Below, in pieces: positions 4,649 through 7,162 of a stretch of 7,162 nt of DNA. Below the pieces are notes generated by a model. The model was not told the origin of the DNA. It did no database searches and worked only from the letters and a program-made list of their open reading frames with translations. The position numbers were made by a program, and so were the translations under genes. Each line of letters begins with the position of its first letter. Positions within the stretch are counted from its first letter, which is position 1. The stretch lies in contig JAGLEB010000188.1 in assembly GCA_023145275.1 (NCBI GenBank), forward strand, positions 1 to 7,162, written 5' to 3'. This DNA comes from Flavobacteriales bacterium. GTDB taxonomy: Bacteria > Bacteroidota > Bacteroidia > Flavobacteriales > JADGDT01.

Positions 4649-5794
4649 CTATTTATTAACACCCTTTTTTATTTTATTTAGAACAGGATTAGCATACATC
4701 TCTAGAAACTTTCTTTCGGCCGAATCATGGTCGTGTTGAACTGCTCTTTTCTCTATTCTTCTTAGAAACGACTTTTCATCAGAATCGTTGTACATGTCAC
4801 CAAATCTATCTGTTTCAGTTAATCTATCGTAGGCAATATAATTAGTAGGCCACAATTTGTAATTTTTCACAATTTCAAAATCTAAAATTTCAGAGAGCCT
4901 TTTCAACAACTTATTTCCCGAAAGTGCCTCAAGTTCGTCAAGTTCTTTATCGAGAGGTTTGCCAACAGAAACATGAATTCGTTTCTTATTACCAATCACT
5001 CCGACAACAATTTGACGAAAATCTTCATTTCTATCCTTCAAATATTTAAGATTATTCTCTTTTGCAATAAGTTCATCGAGTTTCAACCTATCAGTTGGAT
5101 CGAACTCATATGAAATTGAGAGGGGCACTATTTTCATCTTCCTTAGAAAATCGACAATATTATCCTTTCTATCAGATGCCATTGTTAGCATTTTCAACAG
5201 ACCAGGGTTTGTAGCATCTAGTCCATCTTTTGTTCTACCTTCTCTTTGAGCAATCCAAACCGACCTCTTTTTATTATTTAGCACAAATTGAATATATTCA
5301 GATAGGTGTCGTGAATTTGCTACCATCTCCCTCACAGATGAATCTCTCTTAACAACAAAACTTCTATTTAATTTCGCTAAGCTCTCTAATGATTCTCTTT
5401 GAATTAGATTGTCACCAATAGCCGATTCTGCTAGTTCCATACCATAATCGAGCATGATAAAATTCAGCAAGGAGGTATCGAGCATAATATCACGATGAGT
5501 TGAAATAAATAAATAGCTCTCATCCTTATTAAGATTATCAATACCATCGTAAGTTAGACCATCGCTTGTCTTTTTTATCACGGATTTAAGTGCAGGGTAT
5601 GAAATTTTGCTTTGGAAGTCATCAACACTCTCTAATGTTTCAAAGAACGAAGTAACTTCATTTTTTGAAAGATCGGGATTTACGATATTCATAATCGAAT
5701 ATATTGCAGGGTGTTTGCTCAATTTTTTAAACACAAACTTAGCCTCCTCATTGGTATAAGGTCGAATATCGTCAAACTTTGATAATGCTTCCAT
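4649..5794 (-). CDS. PlsB/PlsC-like glycerolipid acyltransferase, Bacteroidota type
   Basis: A 381-residue protein without a signal peptide, built around an acyltransferase domain at about 78-280. The motifs come in the family order. Block I is ISTHRDIMLD at 97-106, after a GIDNL element (84-88) like the GLENL that precedes it in PlsC. Block II is RSFVVKRDSS (144-153), block III is WIAQREGRTKDG (180-191), in place of the usual FPEGTRS, and block IV is IVPLSISYE (222-230). It probably transfers an acyl chain to glycerol-3-phosphate or lysophosphatidate at the inner face of the membrane, though no strong membrane helix is seen. In block I the aspartate lies at HX5D (His100, Asp106) instead of the standard HX4D. 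The C-terminal 100 residues (YKLWPTNYIAYDRL at 312-325, then a charged tail) have no counterpart in short PlsC proteins. I recall close relatives annotated as 1-acyl-glycerol-3-phosphate acyltransferase in Bacteroidota; the exact substrate is open. Confidence 0.85.
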   Translation of the reverse strand: MEALSKFDDIRPYTNEEAKFVFKKLSKHPAIYSIMNIVNPDLSKNEVTSFFETLESVDDFQSKISYPALKSVIKKTSDGLTYDGIDNLNKDESYLFISTHRDIMLDTSLLNFIMLDYGMELAESAIGDNLIQRESLESLAKLNRSFVVKRDSSVREMVANSRHLSEYIQFVLNNKKRSVWIAQREGRTKDGLDATNPGLLKMLTMASDRKDNIVDFLRKMKIVPLSISYEFDPTDRLKLDELIAKENNLKYLKDRNEDFRQIVVGVIGNKKRIHVSVGKPLDKELDELEALSGNKLLKRLSEILDFEIVKNYKLWPTNYIAYDRLTETDRFGDMYNDSDEKSFLRRIEKRAVQHDHDSAERKFLEMYANPVLNKIKKGVNK

Positions 5795-5932
5795 AGTCTT
5801 ATTTATTGTCTACTTTTTATAATATGCAAAATAATAACTTATTTCGTGAATTAACTAACATCACACCTTATATATACAAAGCTCGGCAAATACTCTTCTT
5901 CTTGTTATCTTTTAGCCTTTCATGATTTTTTA

Positions 5933-7114
5933 TTAGAATGCCTTTTTCAAAATAGACAATACCTCCTCTTTATTCATGTCTACAGGGTTCACAATCATGG
6001 CTCCATCATTCAGAGATTTTTCAGCAATTTCTATTAACTGCTCTTCTTTTACTCCAGCATCTTTTAAAGAAATTGGCATACCACAAAGTTTATTGAGCTT
6101 TTCGTTCATACCTTTTATGTAGTTAATACTTTCTTGCGGTCTTTTATCAACAGGAGTTGAAGCGTACACTTCATCACCAGCAAGAGGGAGTAATAAGTCA
6201 GCATAATAATCGCCAACTTTATCTAAGTTGTATTCCATTACATAAGGAAGTAGAATAGACATCGCCATTCCGTGGTGAACATGTGCAAGTGCTCCAACAG
6301 TATGACCAATGCCGTGCACTGCTCCCACCATAGCATTCGAGAAAGCTACACCGGCAGATGTAGAAGCAACAGCAAGTTCGAAACGTCCTTGAACATCTGA
6401 ACCATCTGTCACAACATTAAAAATATTTTCGGAAATAGTTTTTATTGCCGAGAATGCATAAGCATCGCTAATTGGATTTTTCTGAAGACAAGAAAAGGCC
6501 TCAACAGCGTGAGTTAAAGCATCCATACCAGTAGCAGCAGTAAGCTTTGGTGGCAGAGACAATGTCATTCTAGGATCTATAACCGCAAGAGTTGGTAGCA
6601 ATTTGGTAGAAGTAAATAATATTTTTCTATTCTTTTTCTTATCCGCAACCACTGAAACCAAGGTAACTTCAGACCCCGTTCCTGATGTTGTTGGAACAAC
6701 GATTAATGGTTGCTGGAAATTTCTCAACCTATCGTGACCCGAAAATTGCGTGATATCTTCTGTATTTTCTGAGATCACAATATTCATCCCTTTTGCTGAA
6801 TCTATTACCGATCCACCACCAACAGCTATAATACAATCGCAAGCTTCTCTTTTATAAATACTAGCCGCTTCATTCACCACTTCTATTGAACTATCTGGCG
6901 GAACATCATCATAAATAGCTCCTATTACAATATCTGAATCATTAAAACCATCCAGTACCAAATTGAGCAAACCAAAACTTACGATACCTTTATCTGTAAT
7001 AATAAAGGGCTTAGAAACATTTAATCTTTGCAATTCAGCAGGTATTCCTTCAAGAGCACCTTCACCAGCATTAATTTTTACTGGGTTAAAAAATTCGAAA
7101 TATTTTGGATACAT
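5933..7114 (-). CDS. Iron-containing (group III) alcohol dehydrogenase
   Basis: A 393-residue oxidoreductase of normal family length, interconverting an alcohol and an aldehyde with a nicotinamide cofactor. The N-terminal dinucleotide domain has IITDKG (38-43); Asp41 stands where FucO has Asp39, which favours NAD(H) over NADP(H). AVGGGSVIDSAKG (97-109) and PTTSGTGSE (141-149) bind the pyrophosphate and nicotinamide. The metal-binding helical domain shows Asp198 and His202 in TGMDALTHAVEA, then His267 and His281 in the stretch 266-282, with the same 14-residue spacing as in FucO. All four iron ligands are therefore present. Residues 312-330 (DEVYASTPVDKRPQESI) fit the usual variable helical region. 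No aldehyde dehydrogenase domain is fused, so this is not AdhE. The physiological substrate (ethanol, butanol, diol or lactaldehyde type) cannot be told from sequence. It is separated from the acyltransferase gene by 138 bases. Confidence 0.93.
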   Translation of the reverse strand: MYPKYFEFFNPVKINAGEGALEGIPAELQRLNVSKPFIITDKGIVSFGLLNLVLDGFNDSDIVIGAIYDDVPPDSSIEVVNEAASIYKREACDCIIAVGGGSVIDSAKGMNIVISENTEDITQFSGHDRLRNFQQPLIVVPTTSGTGSEVTLVSVVADKKKNRKILFTSTKLLPTLAVIDPRMTLSLPPKLTAATGMDALTHAVEAFSCLQKNPISDAYAFSAIKTISENIFNVVTDGSDVQGRFELAVASTSAGVAFSNAMVGAVHGIGHTVGALAHVHHGMAMSILLPYVMEYNLDKVGDYYADLLLPLAGDEVYASTPVDKRPQESINYIKGMNEKLNKLCGMPISLKDAGVKEEQLIEIAEKSLNDGAMIVNPVDMNKEEVLSILKKAF

Positions 7115-7138
7115 TATTTATAATTTTATAATTAAAAG

Positions 7139-7162
7139 AAAAAAAGCTCGAAGTAAAGAGCT
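7139..7162 (-). terminator. Probable terminator of an off-window minus-strand gene
   Basis: On the minus strand AGCTC (7162-7158) can pair with GAGCT (7149-7145) around an eight-base loop, followed by a T-run at 7145-7139. The stem may continue past the window edge. Its orientation fits the end of a gene to the right, isolating the alcohol dehydrogenase as a new unit that starts within about 30 bases. Confidence 0.6.

Noticed and set aside
5795..5932. Promoter for the acyltransferase gene
   Set aside because: TTATTTTG at 5834-5827 resembles a -7 element with one mismatch, but no TTG lies 19-21 bases before it. I therefore see nothing reportable in this gap.

Overview
The window reads as an ordinary, densely packed stretch of a Bacteroidota chromosome, probably from the Bacteroidia/Marinilabiliales side (the lineage is an inference from protein style, not a search). 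Evidence for this: A+T-rich DNA; no Shine-Dalgarno-like sequences before the starts (short A/T-rich leaders instead); two promoter candidates fitting the Bacteroidota TTTG-N19-21-TAnnTTTG form; an ExbB with an N-terminal signal-like extension; and a PorT-family barrel beside ExbD. All eight supported protein genes and the one tRNA lie on the minus strand, so the region is transcribed right to left. No mobile element, CRISPR array or rRNA is visible.

Right to left: a hairpin with a T-tract at the edge (7139-7162) probably ends an off-window gene. Then come an iron-containing alcohol dehydrogenase (5933-7114), a PlsB/PlsC-like acyltransferase of a Bacteroidota-type family (4649-5794) and a type I L-asparaginase (3486-4520). 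The 128-base and 138-base gaps around these genes show no convincing terminators, but a perfect 14-bp palindrome sits just before the asparaginase start. A tRNA-Ser(GGA) with its own promoter candidate follows (3328-3414).

Fifty-four bases beyond the tRNA begins a compact four-gene operon: exbB (2440-3273), a small four-helix membrane protein of unknown function (1996-2421), and two different exbD genes (1422-1994 and 931-1407), with gaps of 18, 1 and 14 bases. It should encode a proton-driven inner-membrane motor of the TonB/TolQR type. The operon ends at a strong terminator (882-911). Its T-tract overlaps the -33 element of a very good promoter for the next gene, a PorT-family outer-membrane beta-barrel protein (129-827). 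That promoter is overlapped by a perfect 10-bp inverted repeat.

Nothing here is clearly a new system. The least explained parts are the motor cassette (unknown four-helix subunit, two unlike ExbDs, an apparently missing pore glutamate, a periplasmic CxxC, and a barrel protein next door) and the regulatory knot at 837-911. The leftmost 128 bases hold no gene I can support.
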